Below, in pieces: positions 1 through 6,421 of a DNA stretch of 16,034 nt. The translations under genes and the position numbers were made by a program. The notes beneath the pieces were generated by a model. That model was not told where the DNA came from. It made no database searches and saw only the letters and a list, made by a program, of their open reading frames with translations. Every line of letters begins with the position of its first letter. Position 1 is the first letter of the stretch. Source of the stretch: an uncultured Vampirovibrio sp. (GTDB lineage: Bacteria; Cyanobacteriota; Vampirovibrionia; Gastranaerophilales; Gastranaerophilaceae); NCBI GenBank assembly GCA_910583725.1, contig CAJTXZ010000034.1:1-16034 (forward strand). The letters are read 5' to 3'.

Positions 1-331
1 TCTCATTAAACTTTTTTGTCATTACAGGAGCTAATGCTGCAAGTAACAATGAAGCCACCAATAATGCCATAAGCATTTCGACTAGGGAGAAGGCAGGTTT
101 GCGGCTAAGTAGATAGTTTGAGAGTATTTTATTGCTTTTATTTATATTTTCGTTGTTGCGCATTTTAGGCAAATTTTCTGGTGAAACAGACATTTTACGG
201 AAAAACAAAAGTTTTTGGCGCAAGCAGTCAGATAAATTAAGCGTGAACGATGAGAATTGGGATGTATAGCAAGAGGCCTGGAAGAACAGGCTTGTATTTG
301 TGTGCGAAGCATTGAAGTTATGTTTTGACAT
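1..331 (-). CDS. Prepilin-like (type IV pilin / pseudopilin family) protein, 5' part only
   Basis: The reading frame is open on the minus strand from ATG at 331 to the window edge, so the C-terminal part is missing. About 80 residues in comes the class III signal core: SRKPA, then FSLVEMLMALLVAS and a Leu/Ala helix ending LAPVMTKKFNE. Cleavage by a prepilin peptidase would fall between Ala and Phe, with the conserved Glu at +5 of the mature protein. The first 27 residues from that Ala are identical to the prepilin-like gene at 13084. ATG 331 was chosen because AAAGGGAAA lies just upstream and a stop precedes it in frame. ATG 193 and ATG 163 are in frame but have no visible ribosome site. Either would give a more normal leader (34 or 24 residues). 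The gene diverges from the XRE regulator gene at 534. The prepilin signal is clear; the start and the role (pilus, secretion pseudopilin, or display) are not. Confidence 0.8.
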   Translation of the reverse strand, partial: MSKHNFNASHTNTSLFFQASCYTSQFSSFTLNLSDCLRQKLLFFRKMSVSPENLPKMRNNENINKSNKILSNYLLSRKPAFSLVEMLMALLVASLLLAALAPVMTKKFNE

Positions 332-398
332 AAAATTTCCCTTTTGAATGATACTTTACATGAAAATATTACATTATAATTCCATAAAATGCAATTAT

Positions 399-435
399 AA
401 ATAAGAATTTTATAAAAAATCTTATTTTAAATAAG
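399..435. promoter_or_regulatory. Three-half-site inverted repeat AAATAAG / CTTATTT, possible operator
   Basis: Half-site AAATAAG occurs at 399-405 and 429-435, and its complement CTTATTT at 421-427. The last two form a 15-base palindrome around a single T (421-435). The first and second form an 8-bp inverted repeat with a 13-base spacer. A TATAAT on the plus strand (375-380) overlaps a TATAAT on the minus strand (378-373), so promoters for both flanking genes could lie here. Binding by the adjacent XRE protein is inference. In DNA this AT-rich, chance palindromes are a real alternative. Confidence 0.35.
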
Positions 436-533
436 TCAAGAAAATTTTTTTTATGTCTAGAATTTAAATAGGTTACTTGGGTAATAGAAATAAAACCAGT
501 GTTTATTTAGGCTTTAGATGAATTGAAGGCAAT

Positions 534-875
534 ATGTGTAAAAATAATAAGTTAGTCGTTACAAAAGATTTAAAAATTCGTTTAGGACAAAAAATTAAAT
601 ATTTCAGGAAAAAACTCTCTCTTTCGCAGGAGCAGCTTGCCGAGATGGTGAATATGGAGACAAAAAGCCTTTCAAGGATTGAATCCGGGCATAATTATCC
701 AATGTATGAAAATCTTGTTTTGATATCATCCGCACTTGGGGTAGAGCCTTGGCAGTTGTATTTTACAGAGGATTCTAAGGACATTGATATGATGAAGGAA
801 GAGATTGAGCTTGCGCTTCAAAAAGATAAGGATAAAATTCCTGCGCTTTATCAGTATTTATTAATGCTAAAATAG
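534..875 (+). CDS. XRE-family (Cro/C1-type) HTH transcriptional regulator
   Basis: A 113-residue protein. Residues about 13-70 form a Cro/C1 helix-turn-helix domain: LGQKIKYFRKKLSLSQEQLA, then a recognition helix in the METKSLSRIESGHNYP stretch, then the closing LVLISSALGVEPWQLY. This is the usual single-domain XRE pattern. The remaining 40 residues are charged and helical (MMKEEIELALQKDKDK, then IPALYQYLLMLK) and could mediate dimerisation. A GAAGG about 6 bases upstream supports the ATG at 534. The gene diverges from the prepilin-like gene, with 202 bases between the two starts, and converges on waaA. Control of itself and of the prepilin gene is plausible from position only; the real targets are unknown. 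Confidence 0.88.
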   Translation: MCKNNKLVVTKDLKIRLGQKIKYFRKKLSLSQEQLAEMVNMETKSLSRIESGHNYPMYENLVLISSALGVEPWQLYFTEDSKDIDMMKEEIELALQKDKDKIPALYQYLLMLK

Positions 876-1009
876 GCATAAGATGGGGCTTTTTAGCTTT
901 TTAATAATGTTGTGGACTGTAAAATTATAAAAAAGCTTTGTTATGCTGCGTTTGTATAATTTTTTTACGCATTTTATTACAAAACTTAATATTTTATATC
1001 AAATATGTA

Positions 1010-2269
1010 TTAATCCAATAAGAAATTTTTCATTTTTGAAATTACAAAATCTTTTGCACCCTTTTGGCTTTCAAAAATATTAGTTGAATCATTTGAAGCT
1101 TTTTTGTAGAATTCCTTATCCGATAAGAGTTTTCTTAGCGCCTCTTCAAATTCTTTTTTAGAGTTAACTATTTTTGCAGCATTTGTTTTGCATAAAAGTG
1201 CATAAATGTCTTTAAAATTTTTAACAGAAGGGCCGGATATAACTGGCTTAGAATAAATTACGGCTTCAAGCGGATTGTGGCCGCCCGTGTTGTTGAAACT
1301 TCCTCCTATGAAGGCGATGTCTGCAATTGAATACATTCTTGATAATTCGCCAAGTGTATCAAGAAGAATTACATCATTTTCTTTGAAATTGTCATTATTT
1401 GACCTTTTGCCATATTTAAAATCACCCATTAAGTCTATAATTGACGAGATTCTATCCAAATGCCTCGGGGCAAGGATGAGTTTTAGATAAGGAAAATCAT
1501 ATCGGAGGTTTTTAAAGGTCTCTAGGACTATTTCATCTTCGCCTTTATGAGTACTTCCTGCAATTAATATTTTTTCTTCGCCTTTGTCAAAATTTAGGGG
1601 TGTAGGGTTTTTCTTTATGTCGAATTTCAGATTTTTCATAACCTCTGTTTTATTTGAGGAAGCGCCAATTTTAATGAATTTTTCTTTATCATCTTCGCTT
1701 TGTGTATAAATACCTGTATAGCAACTTAATATATGCTTAAAGAACCAGCCAAAGTATTTGTAGGTTTTAAAAGAATCGTCTGAAATTCTTCCGTTGATTA
1801 GAAGGAGAGGTATGTTTTTCTTTTTTGCATATGCTGCAAAAAAGGGCCACAGTTCAGTTTCTGCCATTAAAATTAAGTCAGGCCTGTTGTTTTTGAAGAA
1901 TTGTCTTACGGAAAACGGGAAATCAAAGGGAAAATATGTGATTGTATCTGCAATTTCAGAGTATTTTTTCTTTGCAATATCCTGGCCTGTTTTCGTGCCT
2001 GTTGTGATTAAGATTTTACAGTCTTTAAACGTTTCATATGAAAGCTTTATAAGGTTTTCAAGGGCAATAACTTCGCCTACAGAAACGCCGTGAAACATTA
2101 TTGTTTTTTGAGTAGTGCCGATGTTTTTAGTATGTTTTTCAAAGCCTGCTTTTGTAAAAAAACCTTGTGTTGATTTTTTACTTAGTTTTCTTATGAGAAA
2201 ATATATTGGAGTAAAGACAACAAGGAATAATATGCTAAATATATCAAGGATAAAGAATATAATGTCCAT
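1010..2269 (-). CDS. waaA: 3-deoxy-D-manno-octulosonic acid (Kdo) transferase
   Basis: A 419-residue inner-membrane-anchored GT-B glycosyltransferase. The family transfers Kdo from CMP-Kdo to the lipid A precursor at the cytoplasmic face, starting the LPS inner core. An N-terminal hydrophobic anchor (about 3-25) precedes the family signatures: HGVSVGE (60-66, with the expected catalytic Glu66), TTGTKTGQ, YFPFDFPFSV, PDLILMAETELWP (ETEL at 137-140), INGRISDDSF (158-167), then AGSTHKGE, LAPRHLDR, DTLGEL and GGSFNNTGGHNPLEA in the nucleotide-sugar-binding half. The length is normal for WaaA/KdtA. Its ATG shares one base with the rfbD stop (TAATG), so it is probably translated by coupling as the last gene of the rfbCBD operon. 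Whether it adds one or more Kdo residues cannot be read from sequence. Confidence 0.95.
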   Translation of the reverse strand: MDIIFFILDIFSILFLVVFTPIYFLIRKLSKKSTQGFFTKAGFEKHTKNIGTTQKTIMFHGVSVGEVIALENLIKLSYETFKDCKILITTGTKTGQDIAKKKYSEIADTITYFPFDFPFSVRQFFKNNRPDLILMAETELWPFFAAYAKKKNIPLLLINGRISDDSFKTYKYFGWFFKHILSCYTGIYTQSEDDKEKFIKIGASSNKTEVMKNLKFDIKKNPTPLNFDKGEEKILIAGSTHKGEDEIVLETFKNLRYDFPYLKLILAPRHLDRISSIIDLMGDFKYGKRSNNDNFKENDVILLDTLGELSRMYSIADIAFIGGSFNNTGGHNPLEAVIYSKPVISGPSVKNFKDIYALLCKTNAAKIVNSKKEFEEALRKLLSDKEFYKKASNDSTNIFESQKGAKDFVISKMKNFLLD

Positions 2270-3123
2270 TATGATTCCTCATCACTGTTATTAAGACTTT
2301 TTGTATAGTTAAGATAGTCTTTAAGTGCGTCTTTCCAGTGTCTTGTTTGTATGCTATTTTCTAAAACACTGTAGGCTGGCCTTTTTGCCGGTCTTGGAAA
2401 ATCTTTTGTTGTGCAGGGTTTTAAATTTACGTTTAATTTTTCTATATCAAATATTTCTTTTGCAAAGTTGTACCAGGTTGTTTCGCCTTCACCTGTTATA
2501 TGATAAATTCCAAAGGGTTTGTTTAAAAGCCTTAGTATTCCAAGAGCTAAATCAACCGTATATGTGGGGCTTCCTGTCTGGTCATTCACTACTTTTATTT
2601 CTTCTTTGTCTTTGAGGCTTAGCATAGTTTTTACAAAATGGCTTCCAGTAAAACCGTTCAGGCCGCCATACAGCCAGCTTGTTCTTACTATGTAGAATTT
2701 ATCAGTGTTTGCCCTTACGGCTTCTTCGCCTTTTAGTTTTGATAGGCCGTAGTTATTTATCGGGTTTGTTTTGTCATTTGGCAGGTATGGAGAATTTTTA
2801 GTGCCGTCAAATACATAGTCTGTTGAAATATGCATTAAGATTGCGCCTGTTTCTTTTGAGATTTTAGCGATGTTTTTAGCGCCTTCAAAGTTTACCCTAA
2901 GGGCTTTGTCGTAATCTTCTTCTGCTTTGTCGACATTTGTATAGGCAGCCAGATTTACTATTAATTGCGGGTTTATTTGTTTTATGATTTGCCTTGCGCT
3001 GTCGTAATCTGTGATATCAAGTTCTTTGCTGCCAAAACCTTTTGTGAATATTCCGGCATCTTCAAAAATCGGGCATAAATCCTGCCCGAGCATTCCTTTT
3101 GCGCCGGTTACAACTGCTTTCAT
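2269..3123 (-). CDS. rfbD: dTDP-4-dehydrorhamnose reductase
   Basis: Extended short-chain dehydrogenase that reduces dTDP-4-dehydro-L-rhamnose to dTDP-L-rhamnose with NAD(P)H, the last step of the pathway. It begins MKAVVTGAKGMLGQDL, a Rossmann loop of the RmlD type. It continues with NLAAYTNVDKAE, HISTDYVFDG, the catalytic Tyr-x-x-x-Lys in NYGLSKLKGE, and RTSWLYGG. The C-terminal part, GIYHITGEGETTWYNFA and KRPAYSVLEN, is typical of RmlD. I place the start at ATG 3123, giving 284 residues, because it forms an ATGA overlap with the rfbB stop. An in-frame ATG at 3162 would add 13 residues with no homology to the fold's start. Also known as rmlD. Confidence 0.95.
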   Translation of the reverse strand: MKAVVTGAKGMLGQDLCPIFEDAGIFTKGFGSKELDITDYDSARQIIKQINPQLIVNLAAYTNVDKAEEDYDKALRVNFEGAKNIAKISKETGAILMHISTDYVFDGTKNSPYLPNDKTNPINNYGLSKLKGEEAVRANTDKFYIVRTSWLYGGLNGFTGSHFVKTMLSLKDKEEIKVVNDQTGSPTYTVDLALGILRLLNKPFGIYHITGEGETTWYNFAKEIFDIEKLNVNLKPCTTKDFPRPAKRPAYSVLENSIQTRHWKDALKDYLNYTKSLNNSDEES

Positions 3124-4094
3124 TTTGCGCTCCCAAGCTTGCTTTCGATATTTTTCATCCATTCTGTATTGTTTAAGTACCAGTTTATTGTGGCCTCAAT
3201 TCCTTTTTCAAATGTATAGTTTGGCTCAAACCCAAGTTCTCTTTTTATTTTATCATTTGAAATGGCGTATCTTCTATCATGGCCGAGTCTGTCCTCGACA
3301 AATTCTATACTTGTTTCATCTTTGCCTAATTTTTCAAGAACAATTTTTGTGATTTCAAGGTTTGTTTTTTCGTTGTGCCCTCCAACGTTATAAACTTCGC
3401 CGATTTTTCCTTTGTGAAGTGCTAAATCTATTGCTCTGCAATGATCTTCAACGTATAACCAGTCTCTAACATTTTTGCCATCTCCATATACAGGCACTTT
3501 TTGATTTTTTAAGAGTTTAGAGATAAAGAATGGTATTAATTTTTCAGGGTATTGATAAGGGCCGAAATTATTTGAACATCTTGTAATCACAACAGGAAGG
3601 CCGTAGGTTTTATGATATGCCATAACAAACATATCAGCACTTGCTTTTGAGGCTGAATAAGGGCTGTTTGGATTTATGGGTGTTGTTTCATAAAAATAGC
3701 CTTCTTTTATGCTGCCGTATACTTCATCGGTTGAAATTTGGACGTATCTTTCAACCTTATTGATTTTGGCGCAGTTTAGGAGGTTTACGGTTCCGCCCAC
3801 GTTTGTTTCAACAAATATGTTCGGTGAAACAATTGAGCGGTCAACATGGCTTTCTGCGGCAAAATTTATTATGGCATCACAGTCTTTTGTGAGGTCTAAA
3901 ACAAGCTCTTTATCAGATATATCGCCTTTTATGAACGTATAGTTTTTGTTGTTTTCTACGTTTTTTAGATTTTCTAAGTTGCCAGCGTATGTTAATAGGT
4001 CAAGGTTTATGATTTTGTAATCATATTTATTTAACATATAGTTTATAAAGTTACTGCCGATGAAGCCTGCTCCGCCTGTTACTAAAATCTTCAA
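3120..4094 (-). CDS. rfbB: dTDP-glucose 4,6-dehydratase
   Basis: A 324-residue NAD-dependent SDR enzyme that converts dTDP-glucose to dTDP-4-dehydro-6-deoxyglucose. Visible family marks are TGGAGFIGSNF (dinucleotide loop), DLLTYAGNLENL, NFAAESHVDRSI, QISTDEVYG (the Thr-Asp-Glu dehydration triad), PYSASKASADM (Tyr-x-x-x-Lys), TRCSNNFGPYQYPEKLIP, and DGKNVRDWLYVEDHCRAI. The length is normal. Its ATG overlaps the rfbC stop by four bases (ATGA), and its own stop overlaps the rfbD start in the same way, so the three genes form one translationally coupled unit. Also known as rmlB. No missing catalytic residue was seen. Confidence 0.97.
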   Translation of the reverse strand: MKILVTGGAGFIGSNFINYMLNKYDYKIINLDLLTYAGNLENLKNVENNKNYTFIKGDISDKELVLDLTKDCDAIINFAAESHVDRSIVSPNIFVETNVGGTVNLLNCAKINKVERYVQISTDEVYGSIKEGYFYETTPINPNSPYSASKASADMFVMAYHKTYGLPVVITRCSNNFGPYQYPEKLIPFFISKLLKNQKVPVYGDGKNVRDWLYVEDHCRAIDLALHKGKIGEVYNVGGHNEKTNLEITKIVLEKLGKDETSIEFVEDRLGHDRRYAISNDKIKRELGFEPNYTFEKGIEATINWYLNNTEWMKNIESKLGSAK

Positions 4095-4651
4095 AATAAA
4101 TCCTCCCTTGCTAAATTTGATAAATACGGATGTTTTTTATCCTTTTCACTTAAAACCGGCTCAAAATCAATACCCCACTCTATGTTTAAGGTTGGGTCAT
4201 TGTACATTATTCCCCTTTCAGAGGCTTTGTTATACTCGCCTCCTGTTATTTTATATGTAATTTCAGCTTCATCAGAAAGTGTAACAAAACCGTGGGCAAA
4301 GCCTTTCGGGATATACAAAGAATGCTTGTTTTCTTCATTCAGGTCAAAGAGCTGATATTTTTTGAATGTTTTTGAATTTTGTCTTAAATCTACAGCACAG
4401 TCAAGAATTTTGCCTTTTGTGCATCTTATTAATTTTCCTTGTGCATATGGCTTTGTCTGGAAATGAAGTCCTCTTAGGACGTTTTTCGTTGATTTAGAGT
4501 TGTTTTCCTGAATAAAATCAATGTCAATTCCGTTTTTTGAAAAGTCTGATTTTTTGTAGCTTTCAAAGAAATATCCTCTGTTGTCTCCAAAAACTTCGTT
4601 TTCAATTAAGATTAAATCTTCTATTTTTGTTTTATGAAATTTAAATGGCAT
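4091..4651 (-). CDS. rfbC: dTDP-4-dehydrorhamnose 3,5-epimerase
   Basis: A 186-residue cupin enzyme that epimerises C3 and C5 of dTDP-4-dehydro-6-deoxyglucose. The RmlC signatures are present: FGDNRGYFFESY near the N-terminus, LRGLHFQ with catalytic His63, QGKLIRCTKGKILDCAVDLR, IPKGFAHGF, ITYKITGEY-like residues with the second active-site Tyr near 133, and NDPTLNIEW. A GGGAG lies about 8 bases before the ATG. It is the first gene of the rfbC-rfbB-rfbD-waaA unit. The fourth enzyme of the pathway, glucose-1-phosphate thymidylyltransferase (rfbA/rmlA), is not in the window. Also known as rmlC. Confidence 0.96.
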   Translation of the reverse strand: MPFKFHKTKIEDLILIENEVFGDNRGYFFESYKKSDFSKNGIDIDFIQENNSKSTKNVLRGLHFQTKPYAQGKLIRCTKGKILDCAVDLRQNSKTFKKYQLFDLNEENKHSLYIPKGFAHGFVTLSDEAEITYKITGGEYNKASERGIMYNDPTLNIEWGIDFEPVLSEKDKKHPYLSNLAREDLF

Positions 4652-4776
4652 ATGTTTTCTCCCACAAGACAGGTAAAAATTGTTAAAACTTATTATTTGA
4701 CAAGATTCTTCCTGTATTAAAATTGTATAATATTACAGGTTTTGAAGCAACAATGTAAATATGTTAATATTGGTTT
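4652..4776. promoter_or_regulatory. Divergent promoter region between rfbC and the GT2 gene
   Basis: This 125-base gap must start transcription both ways. On the plus strand a consensus TATAAT lies at 4726-4731. A perfect TTGACA at 4697-4702 is present, but its 23-base spacing is too long for a standard pair. CCTGTA at 4711-4716 and TACAGG at 4734-4739 form a 6-bp inverted repeat that brackets the TATAAT, as an operator might. On the minus strand TACAAT (4728-4723) is a possible -10 for the rfbC operon. Assignments are by eye only. Confidence 0.4.
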
Positions 4777-5691
4777 ATGAGTTTAGTTTCTGTTGTAATA
4801 CCTGTTTTCAACGTTGAAAAATATGTTAGAGAGTGTGTTATTTCATTCTTAAATCAAAGTTTTAAAGACTTTGAGCTTATTTTTGTGGATGATGCTTCAA
4901 GCGATAAAACAGTCGACATCATAAAATCTTTTGATGATGAGAGGATTAGAATATTTTCTATAGAGAAATCATCCGCTGCAAATGCAAGAAATTTCGGCCT
5001 TTCAAAGACTAATGGCAAATGGATTATATTTTTCGACGGGGATGATTTTTGCAATAATAAGTTTCTTGAAAAAATGCATAATAAGGCGGAAGAATTTGAC
5101 TGTGATATGGTTATTTGCGCTTCGGCTGAATATATTGAGAAAAAGAAAAAAATTTCAAGGCATAGAATAGCTCATACCCTAAAAAACATCGATGATAAAT
5201 ATCAAAATTCTGCAAACAGCCTGCATGAAATTAGCAACAACTCACTTCTTGAATTTGTTGAACCATGGAATAAAATTTATAAAAAAGAGTTTTTGATAGA
5301 GAATAATATAAAATTTCCGCCTGTTTTGTGTGCTGAGGACACCCCGTTTTCTTATAAGGCGCTTTTATGTGCAAAGAAAATCAGCTTTGTAAAGGAGGAG
5401 CTTGTTTTTATAAGGAGAAGAAAGTCTTCGCTTTCATTCAGCACAAATAAAAACTGGATTAATTATTTTTATGCCTACGAAGAATCAGATAAGATTGTAT
5501 TTGAATATCCACATTTTGATGAAATTAAAGAAGCTTATTTTGAGAGGAAAATTGATACTTTCTCTTATTTTTACAAAAAGGCGGGAATTTTAAACAAAAT
5601 TCCCTACCTCATAAAAACATTTAAAGTTATTAATAATGCAAATGAAACTATCGGCAAAAATAAATATAGTTTGTTTAGCATTATATTTTAA
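4777..5691 (+). CDS. GT2-family glycosyltransferase
   Basis: A 304-residue GT-A fold family 2 glycosyltransferase, cytoplasmic or peripheral to the inner membrane. It opens with the classic SLVSVVIPVFNVEKYV strand and nucleotide loop, then FVDDASSDKT (Asp38/Asp39), the AANARNFGL segment, and FFDGDD (87-90), which is the metal-binding DxD motif. The second half has FVEPWNKIYKKEFL, CAEDTPFS and EELVFIRRRKSSLS, typical of GT2 enzymes from surface-polysaccharide and capsule clusters. Donor and acceptor cannot be predicted; the adjacent dTDP-rhamnose operon makes a rhamnosyl or other LPS-sugar transfer a reasonable guess. No clear Shine-Dalgarno precedes the ATG. Its stop lies two bases from the stop of the converging gene at 5694. 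Confidence 0.92.
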   Translation: MSLVSVVIPVFNVEKYVRECVISFLNQSFKDFELIFVDDASSDKTVDIIKSFDDERIRIFSIEKSSAANARNFGLSKTNGKWIIFFDGDDFCNNKFLEKMHNKAEEFDCDMVICASAEYIEKKKKISRHRIAHTLKNIDDKYQNSANSLHEISNNSLLEFVEPWNKIYKKEFLIENNIKFPPVLCAEDTPFSYKALLCAKKISFVKEELVFIRRRKSSLSFSTNKNWINYFYAYEESDKIVFEYPHFDEIKEAYFERKIDTFSYFYKKAGILNKIPYLIKTFKVINNANETIGKNKYSLFSIIF

Positions 5692-5693
5692 TG

Positions 5694-6128
5694 TTATTTA
5701 TTTTCCATATCTTTTTGCTGCATTCTAATGGCATCAAATATTGTGCCTGATTCGGTTTGAGCCCTTGGCAGATAGTTGCTGGTATTTGTTTTTTCTGTGT
5801 TATTTATTTTATTTTGCGGAAGTTCTTTTGAATCTTTTGAATTTGTCTTTAAGGGCATACTTAAAGGCGTTATGGTTTCTTTATCTGTTTTTGTTTCAAT
5901 TGCAGGCGTTTCAGCTTTTTCTTGCGTTTTTTCTTTAGGTTTAATGTCTGCGGTTTCTTTTAATGGTTTTATTGTTTGTTTGGTTTCTTGTTTTTGAATA
6001 AGAACTGCAGGAATTGCGGTGTCTTGGGGTTTAATTTCTTTCATTTCAATATTTTTTGCTGATACAAATGAAGAAGTGAATAATATTGCAAGCGACAAGC
6101 TTAAAATTTTACTATGGTTTATATTCAT
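5694..6128 (-). CDS. Exported Lys/Thr/Glu/Pro-rich protein of unknown function
   Basis: A 144-residue protein that I do not recognise. Residues 1-24 are a clear Sec signal peptide: MNINHSK, then a hydrophobic run LSLSLAILFTSSF, then a probable signal peptidase I site after VSA. There is no lipobox Cys. The mature part is low in complexity and likely disordered, with repeated KET/KTE/KP stretches and many Thr, Lys, Glu and Pro. It ends in a more ordered tail, GTIFDAIRMQQKDMENK. No Cys and no further membrane segment were seen. An AAAGGG 7 bases upstream supports the ATG. The gene stands alone and converges on the glycosyltransferase. A periplasmic linker or wall-associated role is possible but unsupported. 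Confidence 0.7.
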   Translation of the reverse strand: MNINHSKILSLSLAILFTSSFVSAKNIEMKEIKPQDTAIPAVLIQKQETKQTIKPLKETADIKPKEKTQEKAETPAIETKTDKETITPLSMPLKTNSKDSKELPQNKINNTEKTNTSNYLPRAQTESGTIFDAIRMQQKDMENK

Positions 6129-6421
6129 AATTAGCCCTTTCTTAATTTATGAAATTTTATTTTGTATAACTAAAATATTTCAAATTTCATGAAAATTTTC
6201 AAAAATTGTTACAAACTTAACAAAAAGGGTATGTGTTTTTGCAAGCTGTTTAAAAGTATTGATATAACTTTATTTACGGGGTATTTTTTGTACATTTTAT
6301 GTAGGTAATTTTACTCTATTGCAAAGTTTAAATTTGAATCTAAAATAATAATATAAATTGAATTTATAAATTCGTTTGTATTGCTAAACCCACACTACTT
6401 TATAGAAGGAGAAAATGAGTT
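6129..6421. promoter_or_regulatory. Divergent intergenic region with two inverted repeats
   Basis: This 293-base gap separates the exported-protein gene (minus) from the phage-like cassette (plus). I see no ORF in it. ATGAAATTT at 6149-6157 and AAATTTCAT at 6182-6190 form a perfect 9-bp inverted repeat. It encloses a TATACA on the minus strand, which could be the -10 of the exported-protein gene. A perfect 14-base palindrome, GAATTTATAAATTC, lies at 6360-6373 ahead of the cassette. GAAGGAG at 6405-6411 is the ribosome site for the ATG at 6422. An ATG at 6415 is too close to it and opens only a five-codon frame. Operator roles are guesses in such AT-rich DNA. Confidence 0.35.

Noticed and set aside
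890..920. Possible terminator after the XRE gene (GCT-TTTT-AGC then a T run)
   Set aside because: The stem is only three base pairs, too weak to claim.
3124..3162. Longer N-terminus for dTDP-4-dehydrorhamnose reductase
   Set aside because: The Rossmann fold starts at Met14, whose ATG forms an ATGA overlap with the rfbB stop, matching the other junctions of the operon.
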